Assembly (NCBI GenBank): GCA_003427395.1
Contig: BFEA01000299.1
Coordinates: forward strand, 748,354-772,794
DNA length: 24,441 nucleotides
From: Chara braunii
Taxonomy: Eukaryota > Streptophyta > Charophyceae > Charales > Characeae
Direction: 5' to 3'
A program made the position numbers and the translations under genes. Below the pieces are notes generated by a model that made no database searches, was not told the DNA's origin, and worked only from the letters and a program-made list of their open reading frames with translations. Below are positions 24,087 through 24,441 of the stretch, piece after piece; the first letter of the stretch is position 1, and every line of letters begins with the position of its first letter.

Positions 24087-24441
24087 TGCAAGGAACATGA
24101 ATATGGACGAAGCACAGAAATCCAGAATGCAAAATCACACTGAAGTCCAAGTAGTCAAAGCCAAAGCAGATAGCACAATGGTACCGAGTAACCATCCAAT
24201 TGAGAATGATACAGAAGAATCGTCAGTCAATGTCCATGCCCAACAGGGCAACACCAACAGCATAACCCAAATGTAGCTCTCTCTTGTGAATGGCGCCAGG
24301 CGCCGTATCTACTCTAAAGCCTAGCCTACATCTACAGCAATGAAAGCAACCAGACAACTTGACTACCAGCGAGTGATGGTGTCAACACCAATGCCGACCT
24401 CCACCTCCACCAGGTACGTGTCCTCTTCACCCACACTCTTC
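24087..24441 (-). repeat. LTR end of the copy-2 type in reverse orientation
   Basis: Read on the minus strand, this matches about 6829-7188, including the GGCGCC double word and the final CCTTGCA. It runs off the window edge, so the rest is unseen. Differences are few substitutions and one-base indels. Together with 6136-7188 it makes an inverted pair around about 17 kb. The flank beyond its end (24086 downward) has no recognisable primer binding site, so it is a 3' LTR or a solo LTR rather than a 5' LTR with an internal region. Confidence 0.75.

Overview
This window is repeat-dominated nuclear DNA from a large plant-lineage genome. The best guess is a charophyte green alga of the Chara type. 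That rests on the style of the chromovirus proteins and on the mixture of Ty3/gypsy, LINE and Pol III-like repeats, with no single-copy gene that I recognise. The species is an inference and cannot be proved from the window.

Layout. 1-1835 is a 5'-cut pol fragment (protease and reverse transcriptase) of a Ty3/gypsy chromovirus (copy 1). It runs in frame into the gag C-terminus of a second copy, 1836-7188 (copy 2: gag zinc knuckle, protease, RT, RNase H, integrase, GPY/F-like module, chromodomain, polypurine tract, probable 3' LTR). Both copies keep a canonical -1 frameshift heptamer at the gag/pol overlap, but their pol genes are broken by stops, frameshifts and catalytic substitutions. The LTR ends inside the integrase of a different gypsy lineage (7189 to about 7560).

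From about 7560 to 10735 there is no convincing protein gene. Instead there is a dense series of short perfect hairpins (stems mostly 7-18 bp), homopolymer tracts, a (GA)n tract, a tRNA-like fold with A- and B-box matches, a U6 snRNA-like 3' half and a 54-bp tandem array. A further fold-back lies at 11310-11451. 11983-13071 is an unrecognised reading frame with two internal stops. 13072-14396 is non-coding with more hairpins.

14460-16788 (minus strand) is a broken non-LTR retrotransposon with endonuclease and the start of RT. Upstream of it in its own sense lie two tandem units of about 600 bp (16884-18085), possibly its promoter monomers. 18435-19795 is a third chromovirus copy (integrase to chromodomain). 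It is interrupted by a 111-bp TA-flanked MITE and followed by its LTR and what looks like the start of a gag. 20571-21345 is a second hairpin-rich locus. 22194-22727 and 23771-23989 are unrecognised open frames. The window closes in a reverse-oriented copy of the copy-2 LTR end (24087-24441).

Nothing here looks like a working operon or pathway. The protein-coding content is mostly transposon remains. The signals that stand out are the RNA or DNA folding signals (hairpin arrays with paired changes between repeat units), the U6-like chimera and the conserved recoding site. Two single-N gaps are each flanked by exact 95-bp duplicates and are best read as unmerged contig overlaps.
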